From Phycisphaerae bacterium (GTDB taxonomy: Bacteria; Planctomycetota; Phycisphaerae; Phycisphaerales; SM1A02): 6,983 nt of DNA. The DNA is taken from contig JABJQE010000148.1 of assembly GCA_018663565.1 (NCBI GenBank), positions 1-6,983 on the forward strand. The letters are read 5' to 3'. Positions 1 to 6,471 of this stretch are shown here, in pieces. The translations under genes were made by a program, and so were the position numbers. Position 1 is the first letter of the stretch. Each line of letters starts with the position of its first letter. Below the pieces are notes generated by a model. It worked only from the letters and a program-made list of their open reading frames with translations, was not told where the DNA came from and did no database searches.

Positions 1-2024
1 CGCGGGCCGGGATATCTGAATCCTACTTCCTCAACCGATTCTTTATCGCCTGCTTCTTCGGCTCGTTGTTTGGCGACTCGGTAGAAGTATTCGACGAGGG
101 TTGTGCCGTGGTGCGATTCAATGAAGTGGACGATGGTTCGGGGCACTCGGTATTCACGCGCGAGCTCAATCCCATCTTTGACGTGGCCGATGATGACCAA
201 GAGGCTCATCGCTGGGCTCAGGTTGTCGTGCCTATTCTCTCCGCCTTGTTGGTTCTCGACAAAGTACTGCGGCTTGTGCATCTTTCCGATGTCGTGATAC
301 AGACCACCGACATAGACGAGTAGCCCGTCCGCGCCAATCGATTCGGCGGCTGCTTCGGCAATGCTTGCCACTTGCATGGAGTGGTCGTACGTGCCGGGGG
401 CTCGTTGTTGGAGTTCTCGCAAGAGCGGGCGGCGGGGGTCGCGAAGTTCCGCGAGTGTCATGCCTGTTGTGATGTGGAAGACACGTTCAATGCTTGGCAG
501 GATGCCAAGAACAAGGAAGCCAACGCATAGTGCCGCAGCGCCCGATTGGGCAGCGTCGGCGAGGACTTGCATGATCGCGTCGATCACTGATGGATATTCA
601 ATCATTCCAAGCACGATCGCGCCGGCGGCCGATACTGCCGCGGCGATGAATGAGGCTCGAATGAGGCAGGCTCGGCTTCGCACTTCGTGGAGCTGGGCGA
701 TGAGTGTTCCAGCGCCCGCCATGAGCAGAATGAACCACCCAATGCTCTCATTGAACGCCATCGTCACGATCGCAGCTTGAATTGCCGCGACGGCTACGGC
801 GAGTCGTTGGTCATAGGAAAGCCGCAGGATGGTGGCAGCGAGCAAGAGTGGTCCAAGGGATGCCGCGAGTTTGAGCGCCGGCACATCGGCCGTGACAAGC
901 ACCGTGATGGCGAGCATGAGGGCGATTAGCAGGCAGATGGCGATCAGCCGCAGCGTGTTGCGGGCGATTCGCTTGTGCGTCATCGTGGTAAAGCCGGCGA
1001 GAAATATCGACAATGCCGCAAGCATGAGTCCAATGCCAATACGTGGAATCCAGCGAGCGGACCATGAGGCTGTGGTGGCAAAGACGGTGGCTTCGCGAAT
1101 CGCCTCTTGGTGCTTCGGAACAGTAATGGTGTCGCCAGCGCGATACACCACTTCTCCAGCGGTGTGTTCGATCATGACCGGCTCGATGCCATTAGCGGCC
1201 TCGTTGGCGAGGGATTCGGTGCGATCTCGGTCAAGCAGCAAAGATGGGCGAGCGTCCCGGGCGATTCGTGTGGTAACGATAGAGACAACCGACTCGGGGT
1301 ATCCCGCGCGGCGTACGATTTCGTTGAGTCGGGGGGGGATGTTCTCGTCATCCATCGAGGTCACATTCAGCGGTTCTCCGCGTAGGGGTCGCTCAAAGGT
1401 TCCGTCTGCCCGGCCGAGCGCACGATTCGTGGCTGCTTGCGTCGAGAAGAGTTGGAATGTCTCGGGGTCGAGAATAGGTGCTTGAATGAGTACTTCTGAA
1501 GTGAGCGAGTCGGTCCACTTGGCCCAAGCGTCGGTCGGGCCACCGGGGCCAGCGAATGGCTTGATACTGGCAAGCTTTTTTTCGGTGAGGTTGAAGTCCA
1601 GTTTGAGTTCATCTGCAACGCCAGCGAGCGACTCGGTCGCGGCGACGGCTGTTGGAAGCCCAAGCAGTGAGGAGTGCAATCTGTCGAGTGAGGCCGTGTT
1701 CGGGACATAGATAAATGGAGAGTTGGCTCGAGCTTCACTTCGCCGTGTCGCTGTGGCCGCCGCATTTTCGATGCGGTAGTCAAGCCGGGTGAGCCGGGCC
1801 TGTTTCGCGACGAGTCCTGGGTAGGCGTAGATCTGTTCTCGTCCCCATCCCACTAGGAGGCTCGCGCAGATCAGAAAGCCAAAGATGATGAGCACAGAGC
1901 GAAGAAACTCTGGCCGTCGAAGCGCGGCCTTGAGATCGGCGGTTGGTTTGGGGATGTTGCGGCGGATTTCCTGCCGTCGTTGCTCGCTTCGGCCAGTCTG
2001 TTTGGGCTTGTTCGAGGTGTTCAT
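1..2024 (-). CDS. pgpH: 7TM-HD (HDIG) membrane phosphohydrolase, probable cyclic-di-AMP phosphodiesterase, 3' end cut by window edge
   Basis: I translated this open frame by hand: 674 residues from the ATG at 2024-2022 to the window edge, with no stop. A basic cytoplasmic N-terminus leads to a membrane helix at about residues 41-60. An extracytoplasmic region of about 260 residues follows (the 7TMR-HDED position), then about seven hydrophobic segments between residues 325 and 511, then a cytoplasmic HD domain. The HD motifs are APGTYDHS (His548), YHDIGK (His577-Asp578), GHVKDG (His614) and SHHGT (His638-His639). Their spacing of 29, 37 and 61 residues matches the metal ligands I recall for Listeria PgpH. 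The sequence ends at FRYPGP, just before the family's conserved segment carrying the last metal Asp, so roughly 100 residues are missing. The family hydrolyses c-di-AMP to pApA at the inner membrane. The residue before His548 is Asp, where relatives usually have His. No strong Shine-Dalgarno precedes the ATG, but no alternative start lies close upstream. The family call is firm; the substrate is inferred from homologs. Confidence 0.93.
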   Translation of the reverse strand, partial: MNTSNKPKQTGRSEQRRQEIRRNIPKPTADLKAALRRPEFLRSVLIIFGFLICASLLVGWGREQIYAYPGLVAKQARLTRLDYRIENAAATATRRSEARANSPFIYVPNTASLDRLHSSLLGLPTAVAATESLAGVADELKLDFNLTEKKLASIKPFAGPGGPTDAWAKWTDSLTSEVLIQAPILDPETFQLFSTQAATNRALGRADGTFERPLRGEPLNVTSMDDENIPPRLNEIVRRAGYPESVVSIVTTRIARDARPSLLLDRDRTESLANEAANGIEPVMIEHTAGEVVYRAGDTITVPKHQEAIREATVFATTASWSARWIPRIGIGLMLAALSIFLAGFTTMTHKRIARNTLRLIAICLLIALMLAITVLVTADVPALKLAASLGPLLLAATILRLSYDQRLAVAVAAIQAAIVTMAFNESIGWFILLMAGAGTLIAQLHEVRSRACLIRASFIAAAVSAAGAIVLGMIEYPSVIDAIMQVLADAAQSGAAALCVGFLVLGILPSIERVFHITTGMTLAELRDPRRPLLRELQQRAPGTYDHSMQVASIAEAAAESIGADGLLVYVGGLYHDIGKMHKPQYFVENQQGGENRHDNLSPAMSLLVIIGHVKDGIELAREYRVPRTIVHFIESHHGTTLVEYFYRVAKQRAEEAGDKESVEEVGFRYPGP

Positions 2025-2116
2025 GGCAGGGGACCTATGCTCAGTGTACCCCTGAAGGGTCACTCGGCGTGGTACGCTCCAAGTTGGCCAATTCGGTCCC
2101 TGAGGAACAAAGCCCA
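2025..2116. promoter_or_regulatory. Divergent intergenic region between pgpH and the lipoprotein gene
   Basis: These 92 bp separate two divergent start codons, so promoters for both genes are expected here or slightly inside the genes. I looked for paired -35/-10 hexamers on both strands and found no pair with acceptable spacing. The visible structure is an 8-bp palindrome (TTGGCCAA, 2084-2091) and a weak 4-bp inverted repeat (ACCC/GGGT, about 2048-2060). The promoter role follows from gene orientation only. Confidence 0.4.
2102..2106 (+). promoter_or_regulatory. Ribosome binding site supporting the 2117 start
   Basis: GAGGA lies 10 nt before the ATG at 2117. Together with the lipobox position in the product, it favours this start over upstream in-frame TTG and GTG codons. 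Those would put a long non-signal stretch before the hydrophobic segment and, from the furthest TTG, overlap the divergent pgpH gene. Confidence 0.5.
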
Positions 2117-2617
2117 ATGCAGATCGCTGCAATCACCACATCCTGCATGATGCTCCTTGTTGGCCTCTCGGGATGCGCTAAGCAACTTGGCCCTCCGGCG
2201 AGCCCCAGCCAACAGTCTCTCGATATGAAACAGGCTGCTCAGGCAAAGCACATCCTGATCGCTGCCATGCCTCCGGCCTCTGGGGCCCCACTCACTCTGG
2301 TGCCGGTCTCAGGCATCCGCTGGAGCGATTTGGAGCGGGCTGTTGTGTCGGCTGGAAAGAAGCCGGGCCTGGGCTACGCGGTCCAACGGAGCGACATCGG
2401 GCAGAACAGTGGCGTACTGCATCTTCGCATGGCCCAAGGGTGGCCCATTGTCGTTCATGCTCGGCATGTGGGCACCACGATTGATCTTGACGTGGTGATT
2501 GGTCCGTATCCGGTTCCAGGGGCCGAAGCGAAGCAGGCGGATCGCATCAAGCAGGAGATCCACATAGCGCTTCTTGCGTGGGGGCGGAAGCCAAGTCTGG
2601 CGTCTAAGCCAGAGTAG
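2117..2617 (+). CDS. Small predicted lipoprotein of unknown function (166 aa)
   Basis: The product starts with a short hydrophobic signal segment ending in a lipobox, LSGC, with the acylated cysteine at residue 20. This predicts export, lipid modification and anchoring in the envelope. The n-region is odd because no Lys or Arg precedes the hydrophobic core (MQIAAITTSC...). The mature part begins with a Pro/Ser/Gln-rich linker (about residues 21-40). It continues as an alpha/beta-looking domain with segments LTLVPVSGIRWSDLE, LHLRMAQGWPIVVHARHVG and TTIDLDVVIGPY, and ends in an amphipathic stretch (RIKQEIHIALLAWGRKP). I do not recognise the family. Orderly hydrophobic patterning and the lipobox argue for a real gene. 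It is divergent from pgpH and convergent with gatA, and its last 14 bp overlap the gatA stop region. It is not in an operon within the window. A longer form from an upstream GTG cannot be excluded. Confidence 0.75.
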   Translation: MQIAAITTSCMMLLVGLSGCAKQLGPPASPSQQSLDMKQAAQAKHILIAAMPPASGAPLTLVPVSGIRWSDLERAVVSAGKKPGLGYAVQRSDIGQNSGVLHLRMAQGWPIVVHARHVGTTIDLDVVIGPYPVPGAEAKQADRIKQEIHIALLAWGRKPSLASKPE

Positions 2618-4076
2618 GCTGGGCCGTGTGAAAGTCTGTTGCACATTGGAATTGGTGCGCTGCTCGGAGCAAAATGTCTTCGCCGAGCACTGGACCTTGG
2701 AGTTGCACGCCGACTGGCAGCGCGACGCCATCGGTGTCGATTGTTCCGCACGGAATGGATACGCCGCACGTTCCGGCAATATTGGCGGTCACGGTGTACT
2801 TGTCGCAGAGGTACATCGAAATCGGATCGGCATGTGATCCAAACTTGAACGCGACCGAGGGAACGGTTGGCCCAAGAAGCAAATCGACTTCAGAGTAGAT
2901 GCGTGCGTACTCATCATGGATGAGTCGCCGGACTTGTAATGCCCGCTTGTAGTAGGCATCGTAATACCCAGCGCTCAAGACGTAGGTGCCGAGCATGATG
3001 CGGCGACGCGCTTCCGGCCCGAGCCCTTCGCTGCGGCTTGCTGCGTACAACGCCTCAAGCCCATCGCCTGAGTCGTCAGCTCGGCGTCCGTATCGAATGC
3101 CATCAAAGCGGGCGAGGTTGCTCGATGCCTCGGCGGGACCGAGCACGTAATAGCAGGCAATTCCGAGATCAGTCGTCTTGAGACGAACGGGCTTGACTTC
3201 ACACCCAAGGCTGCGAAAGACGTCGGCGGCTTGTTGCACGGCAGCATTGACGCCGTGGTCATTCTCATCAGAGATGTGCTCGGTTGGGATGCCGATGCGG
3301 AGTCCCTCGAGCGGTGCTTGCAATGCGGCGACGCCACCGACTTGGTCGGTAGAGGCCGACGTGTCGTCGCGTGGATCCTGCCCGGCCATCACTTGAAGCA
3401 GCAGCGCCGCGTCCTCAGCAGTGCGAGTAAACGGACCGATTTGATCCATGCTTGGCGCAAAAGACACGAGGCCCCAGCGGCTGACACGACCGCCAGTTGG
3501 TTTGAGCCCGGTGATGCCGCAGAATGCTGCGGGTTGCCGGATAGATCCGCCGGTGTCACTTCCGAGTGAACACGGAACGAATCCGGCTGCAACGGCAGCA
3601 GCGCTGCCGCCTGATGATCCGCCTGGCACACGATCTGGATCCCACGGGTTACGCACAGGTCCAAAGGCGCAGTGTTCGGTGGATGATCCCATCGCGAACT
3701 CGTCGCAGCGGGTGCGTCCAAGCAAGACTGCGCCAGCATCGCGAAGACGTTCGGTCACAGTGGCGTCGTAGGGACTGATGAAGTTCTCGAGGATGCGTGA
3801 TCCGCAGGTCGCCGGTTCGCCCGTGACCATGATGTTGTCCTTGAATGCGATCGGTACGCCGGCGAGTGGCCCGACTGCTTCGCCTGCGGCGATCTTTGCA
3901 TCGACCGCCGCGGCCATTGCCCGGGCTGTGTCTTCGCGAGTGTCCTGGAAACAGCCAAGTTTCTCATCGGACGTGGCGATTCTTCTGAGGCGTTCTTCAA
4001 GCACGGCGGTGGCGGTTGTATGACCTGTAGTAACGGCAGATACAATCTCGCAGACGGTTTCACAGTGATCGCTCAT
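2604..4076 (-). CDS. gatA: Glutamyl-tRNA(Gln)/aspartyl-tRNA(Asn) amidotransferase subunit A
   Basis: GatA is the amidase subunit of GatCAB. It hydrolyses glutamine and passes the ammonia to GatB, which converts Glu-tRNA(Gln) to Gln-tRNA(Gln), and in some species Asp-tRNA(Asn) to Asn-tRNA(Asn), in the cytoplasm. The 490-residue product has the normal family length and all amidase-signature landmarks. These are Lys79 in GVPIAFKDN, the cis-Ser Ser154 in VPGGSSGGSAA and the nucleophile Ser178 in GSDTGGSIR, at the same numbers I recall for the Staphylococcus aureus enzyme. The downstream glutamine-pocket region is also intact (AEASSNLARFDGIRYG, LGTYVLSAGYYDAYY). The ATG at 4076 overlaps the gatC stop as ATGA and has a near-ideal Shine-Dalgarno. 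The 3' end overlaps the convergent lipoprotein gene by 14 bp (2604-2617). gatB is not in the window. The residues support an active amidotransferase subunit rather than a general amidase, and the gatC neighbour settles it. Confidence 0.98.
   Translation of the reverse strand: MSDHCETVCEIVSAVTTGHTTATAVLEERLRRIATSDEKLGCFQDTREDTARAMAAAVDAKIAAGEAVGPLAGVPIAFKDNIMVTGEPATCGSRILENFISPYDATVTERLRDAGAVLLGRTRCDEFAMGSSTEHCAFGPVRNPWDPDRVPGGSSGGSAAAVAAGFVPCSLGSDTGGSIRQPAAFCGITGLKPTGGRVSRWGLVSFAPSMDQIGPFTRTAEDAALLLQVMAGQDPRDDTSASTDQVGGVAALQAPLEGLRIGIPTEHISDENDHGVNAAVQQAADVFRSLGCEVKPVRLKTTDLGIACYYVLGPAEASSNLARFDGIRYGRRADDSGDGLEALYAASRSEGLGPEARRRIMLGTYVLSAGYYDAYYKRALQVRRLIHDEYARIYSEVDLLLGPTVPSVAFKFGSHADPISMYLCDKYTVTANIAGTCGVSIPCGTIDTDGVALPVGVQLQGPVLGEDILLRAAHQFQCATDFHTAQPTLA
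4073..4076 (-). other. gatC/gatA ATGA stop-start overlap
   Basis: The gatC TGA (4075-4073) and gatA ATG (4076-4074) share four bases. This is the usual signature of translational coupling within one mRNA and fits the fixed subunit stoichiometry of GatCAB. Confidence 0.95.
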
Positions 4077-4387
4077 GCATCACCTCCACCGGTGAGCACC
4101 TTGGGCACGGCGATGAAGTCGCCCTCTGTGGCCGGAGCGAGATCGAGCACTGTCTTGGCGGCAAGAGGAGGCTCGGCCATATCGTCGTGGAGCCGCGAGC
4201 AGTGGCTGTGGGGCGAGGTCAGGGGCTTCACGCCCGTCACGTCAACCTCAGAGAGCTTGTCCACATGATGGAGGATGGCCTGGAGATCTTTGCCGATCGC
4301 AATCATTTCTTCATCGGTGAGTGCAAGTCGGGCAAGTGCTGCCACGTGCTGGACTTGCTGCATTGTGAGGTCGGTGGTGGTACCCAT
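4073..4387 (-). CDS. gatC: Glutamyl-tRNA(Gln)/aspartyl-tRNA(Asn) amidotransferase subunit C
   Basis: GatC is the small belt-like subunit that wraps GatA and GatB and stabilises the amidotransferase. The 104-residue product has the family's opening signature QVQHVAALARLALTDEE (residues 11-27), a helical segment (LQAILHHVDKLSEVD), the GVKPLTSPHSH stretch and a C-terminal FIAVPKVL motif, the usual end of GatC. I chose the ATG at 4387 because it gives typical length and places the HVAALARL helix near the N-terminus. In-frame alternatives are ATG 4420 (11 codons longer) and ATG 4363 (8 codons shorter). None of the three has a clear Shine-Dalgarno, so the start is the weak part of this call. The open frame reaches back to 4492, past the ptsI start, but that extension reads like non-coding sequence. 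It is co-transcribed with gatA and divergent from ptsI. Confidence 0.93.
   Translation of the reverse strand: MGTTTDLTMQQVQHVAALARLALTDEEMIAIGKDLQAILHHVDKLSEVDVTGVKPLTSPHSHCSRLHDDMAEPPLAAKTVLDLAPATEGDFIAVPKVLTGGGDA
4079..4087 (-). promoter_or_regulatory. Extended Shine-Dalgarno of gatA
   Basis: On the minus strand the bases read GGAGGTGAT, a nine-base match to the anti-Shine-Dalgarno end of bacterial 16S rRNA. The GGAGG core is six bases from the gatA ATG. It lies inside gatC and encodes part of the Gly-Gly-Gly-Asp-Ala tail of GatC. It fixes the gatA start and suggests strong independent initiation in addition to coupling. Confidence 0.85.
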
Positions 4388-4403
4388 GGGCAGGCAGGGT
4401 ACC
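4379..4403. repeat. 7-bp perfect inverted repeat over the gatC start codon
   Basis: GGTACCC (4379-4385) and GGGTACC (4397-4403) are exact reverse complements separated by 11 bases. In the gatC mRNA the loop and one arm would contain the proposed ATG (4387-4385). The arms are real; a function as an operator or translation-control hairpin is only a possibility. Confidence 0.45.
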
Positions 4404-4477
4404 CGCAGGGCCCGCCCCATGGCGGTGCCCAAGGGCTCTACACTGTCAAGCCCGCCATGGAGCAGGGGGCATGAACG
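4388..4477. promoter_or_regulatory. Divergent intergenic region between gatC and ptsI
   Basis: These 90 bp lie between divergent starts, so promoters for gatCA and ptsI are expected in or near them. On the minus strand there is a perfect -35-like TTGACA (4449-4444), but no recognisable -10 at 15-18 bases. On the plus strand a -10-like TACACT lies at about 4438-4443 without a -35 partner. A purine run, AGGGGG (4464-4469), eight bases before the ptsI ATG is the likely ptsI ribosome binding site. A 5-bp inverted repeat (GGGCT 4433-4437, AGCCC 4449-4453) surrounds the TTGACA. Confidence 0.4.
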
Positions 4478-6229
4478 ATGAAAAAGCTCCACGGCATCCC
4501 GGTAGCCCCAGGCATAGCCCAGTCCGGCGCATTTGTGCTCGATCAGGCTCGCGAACGTATTGCGCGGGATGATGTTGCGCAGCCTCGCAGGGCGGAAGAA
4601 GTCGCGTTACTTGAGCACGCGATCGAGGCCGCGCTCGCGTCACTGCGGACTGATCGCGAGCAGGTCGAGCGAGACCTGAGTCCTGAAGCGGCCACCATCT
4701 TTGATGTTCATATTGTCCTGCTTCAGGATCCTGCTCTCGTTGACCCGGTGCGGGCGAGAATTCTCGACGAGGGTGTCACAGCTGCCTATGCGGTCGCCGA
4801 GGCATTTCATGGCTTGGCCGAACGATTCCGCACGATGGGCAGTTCTGTCTTTCGCGACAAGGCCCGTGACATTCTGGATCTTGAACGTCGGATTCTTGAT
4901 CACTTGCTTGGCCGAACACGCGAGCGTCTTGAGAGGGTTGAAGAGCCTGTCGTTCTGCTTGCGCATGAATTGACACCAGCCGATGCTGCATCGCTGACCA
5001 AGGACAAGATTGTTGCCATTGTCCTCGAGGCAGGCGGCCGGACCGACCACGCATCTATCGTCGCCTCAGCCATCGGCGTTCCAGTCGTTGTCGGCTGCGG
5101 GGATGTTCTTGGGGATATCAACGACGGCGATCAGATTATCGTCGATGGCACTGATGGCGTCGTGGTTATTCATCCCGATGAAGCAGTGTCCGCAAAGTAC
5201 CATCGCCGAAAAGTCAAGCTTGAAGAATTCCGCGCATCCGCTGGCCCTGCAGGCGAAACGAAGACGGCGGACGGTACCCATATCGATTTGCATGGCAATA
5301 TTGAATTTGTACGAGAGATTGATGGGCTGCTCGAGGTTGGCGGAGATGGTGTTGGGCTGTACCGCACCGAGTTTGCCTATCTCACAAGTGCGACTGAACC
5401 TGACGAAGATGATTTGCACGCCCGGTATTCGTCGGCGCTCACGCGTCTGAATGGCCGGCCATTGACGATTCGAACATTGGATCTTGGTGCTGACAAATAC
5501 ACGCAAGATCACGCGCTTGAGCCAGAGCGGAATCCGTTCCTCGGCCTGCGTAGCATTCGCTATAGCCTCCAGAACCTACCGATGTTTCGGCGCCAGTTGC
5601 GGGCCATCCTGCGTGCTTCTCCGTGCGGCAATTTGCGAGTGATGTTTCCGCTTGTAACAACGGTCGGCGAGTTTCGTCAGGCCAAGATGTTGCTGCAGGA
5701 TGTCGCTGAGGAGCTTCGAGACGAAGGCCACGAAGTCAGTGACGATATTCCCATTGGAATGATGGTTGAGGTGCCCTCCGCCGCGATTATGGCCTCGACA
5801 TTTGCTCGGGTGGCTGATTTCTTCTCTATTGGCACCAATGACCTCATTCAGTACACCGTTGCGGTGGATCGGGGCAACGAGCGGGTGGCGAGCCTCTATA
5901 CGGCCGCAAGCCCAGCCGTGCTTCGGCTGGTCAAAACGGTCGTACGGGCCGCACAACGCCGAAATGTGCCTGTAAGTATTTGTGGCGAGTGTGCCAGTGA
6001 TATCACGTACACTATGCTCTTGTTGGGGCTTGGCCTGCGGAGCCTTTCGCTCGTTCCCGCCCAGATCCCTCGGGTCCGTGAAGTGATCCGGCGTGTGACG
6101 GTGGAGGACTGCGAGCGATTGGCGAGGCGGATTGGGTCCCTCGACTCAGAGCGGACGATTTTGAAGGTTCTCCGTGACGAACTTATTCAGGTGCTTCCTG
6201 AGATTGCCGGTGAATTGCTCGATGAGTGA
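4478..6229 (+). CDS. ptsI: Phosphoenolpyruvate-protein phosphotransferase (PTS Enzyme I)
   Basis: Enzyme I takes phosphate from PEP onto an active histidine and passes it to HPr, in the cytoplasm. The 583-residue product has the normal length and domain order. The N-terminal part (about 1-150) covers the HPr-binding helical region, the swivelling phospho-His domain has GGRTDHASI (His191), and the C-terminal part (about 260-583) is the PEP-binding barrel. The barrel is intact, with residues at the same numbers as in E. coli as I recall them: Arg296 (GLYRTEF), Arg332 (IRTLDLGADK), Arg358 (NPFLGLR), Glu431 (MMVEVPSA), Asn454-Asp455 (SIGTNDL), Arg465 (AVDRGNE) and Cys502 (ICGEC). Two departures flank the histidine: Asp190 where Ser is usual, and Ser197 where the family normally has Arg (E. 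coli Arg195). There is no GAF domain, so it is PtsI rather than PtsP. No ptsH or EIIA gene is next to it here. The ATG at 4478 is preceded by a purine run at 4464-4469. Confidence 0.97.
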   Translation: MKKLHGIPVAPGIAQSGAFVLDQARERIARDDVAQPRRAEEVALLEHAIEAALASLRTDREQVERDLSPEAATIFDVHIVLLQDPALVDPVRARILDEGVTAAYAVAEAFHGLAERFRTMGSSVFRDKARDILDLERRILDHLLGRTRERLERVEEPVVLLAHELTPADAASLTKDKIVAIVLEAGGRTDHASIVASAIGVPVVVGCGDVLGDINDGDQIIVDGTDGVVVIHPDEAVSAKYHRRKVKLEEFRASAGPAGETKTADGTHIDLHGNIEFVREIDGLLEVGGDGVGLYRTEFAYLTSATEPDEDDLHARYSSALTRLNGRPLTIRTLDLGADKYTQDHALEPERNPFLGLRSIRYSLQNLPMFRRQLRAILRASPCGNLRVMFPLVTTVGEFRQAKMLLQDVAEELRDEGHEVSDDIPIGMMVEVPSAAIMASTFARVADFFSIGTNDLIQYTVAVDRGNERVASLYTAASPAVLRLVKTVVRAAQRRNVPVSICGECASDITYTMLLLGLGLRSLSLVPAQIPRVREVIRRVTVEDCERLARRIGSLDSERTILKVLRDELIQVLPEIAGELLDE

Positions 6230-6386
6230 TCAATGGCCGGCAACCAAGGGGTGCACACAACAAACCACGGCTGACCTCCAGCCACGACGCGAGAAGAGTG
6301 CGACACTCTGGAGCGGCGGCCCGGAGACAGTCACAAGCGAGACGGTCGTGATGACTGCGTTCAAGAAACTTGACTCCAACCTCCGC

Positions 6387-6402
6387 CCGAGAAGTCTCTC
6401 GG
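6387..6402 (+). repeat. Short perfect hairpin upstream of the RNase E/G gene
   Basis: CCGAGA and TCTCGG form a 6-bp stem with the loop AGTC. A single-base bulge would allow two more pairs. It lies about 70 bases before the GTG start. Stem-forming potential is all that can be seen. Confidence 0.35.
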
Positions 6403-6460
6403 CGTGGGCGTTGTCGCGTCAACCGAACTTGATCGTGTGTTGCCCGCGGCCGCATATACG

Positions 6461-6465
6461 AAGGA
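6461..6465 (+). promoter_or_regulatory. Shine-Dalgarno of the RNase E/G gene, selecting a GTG start
   Basis: AAGGA lies six bases before the GTG at 6472. No comparable motif stands before the in-frame ATG at 6520. This favours GTG initiation and a 16-residue N-terminal extension. Confidence 0.7.
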
Positions 6466-6471
6466 TTCATT

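Larger units (their letters stand above)
6230..6471 (+). other. 242-bp leader/intergenic region upstream of the RNase E/G gene
   Basis: No convincing gene is seen on either strand. Two perfect short hairpins can be drawn: AGAGTG/CACTCT with a 3-base loop (6295-6309) and CCGAGA/TCTCGG with a 4-base loop (6387-6402). Neither is followed by a T-run, so they are not classical intrinsic terminators. A -35-like TTGACT lies at 6370-6375 with no -10 at the right distance. Whether the RNase gene has its own promoter or reads through from ptsI cannot be decided from sequence. RNase E of E. coli is autoregulated through a structured leader, so a similar role here is conceivable but unsupported. Confidence 0.4.

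Noticed and set aside
829..1485. Long plus-strand open frame opposite pgpH
   Set aside because: It lies fully antisense to a protein with strong family motifs. Its product is Ser/Arg/Ala-rich with no domain pattern, as expected for an antisense shadow.
1943..2116. Upstream in-frame extension of the lipoprotein gene
   Set aside because: It would start at TTG inside the divergent pgpH coding region and bury the signal segment and lipobox. The ATG at 2117 with GAGGA upstream fits better.
4444..4449. Perfect TTGACA -35 box for gatC on the minus strand
   Set aside because: No -10-like hexamer lies 15-18 bases away, so a full sigma-70 promoter cannot be called.
5066..5512. Minus-strand open frames inside ptsI
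   Set aside because: They sit opposite conserved Enzyme I motifs and have no signal or context of their own.
6295..6309. Terminator after ptsI
   Set aside because: The stem is only 6 bp with a 3-base loop and no T-run follows, so it is not a rho-independent terminator by usual criteria.
6370..6375. TTGACT as a -35 box for the RNase gene
   Set aside because: No -10 partner at suitable spacing. The nearest A/T-rich stretch (about 6453-6460) is far too distant and abuts the ribosome binding site.
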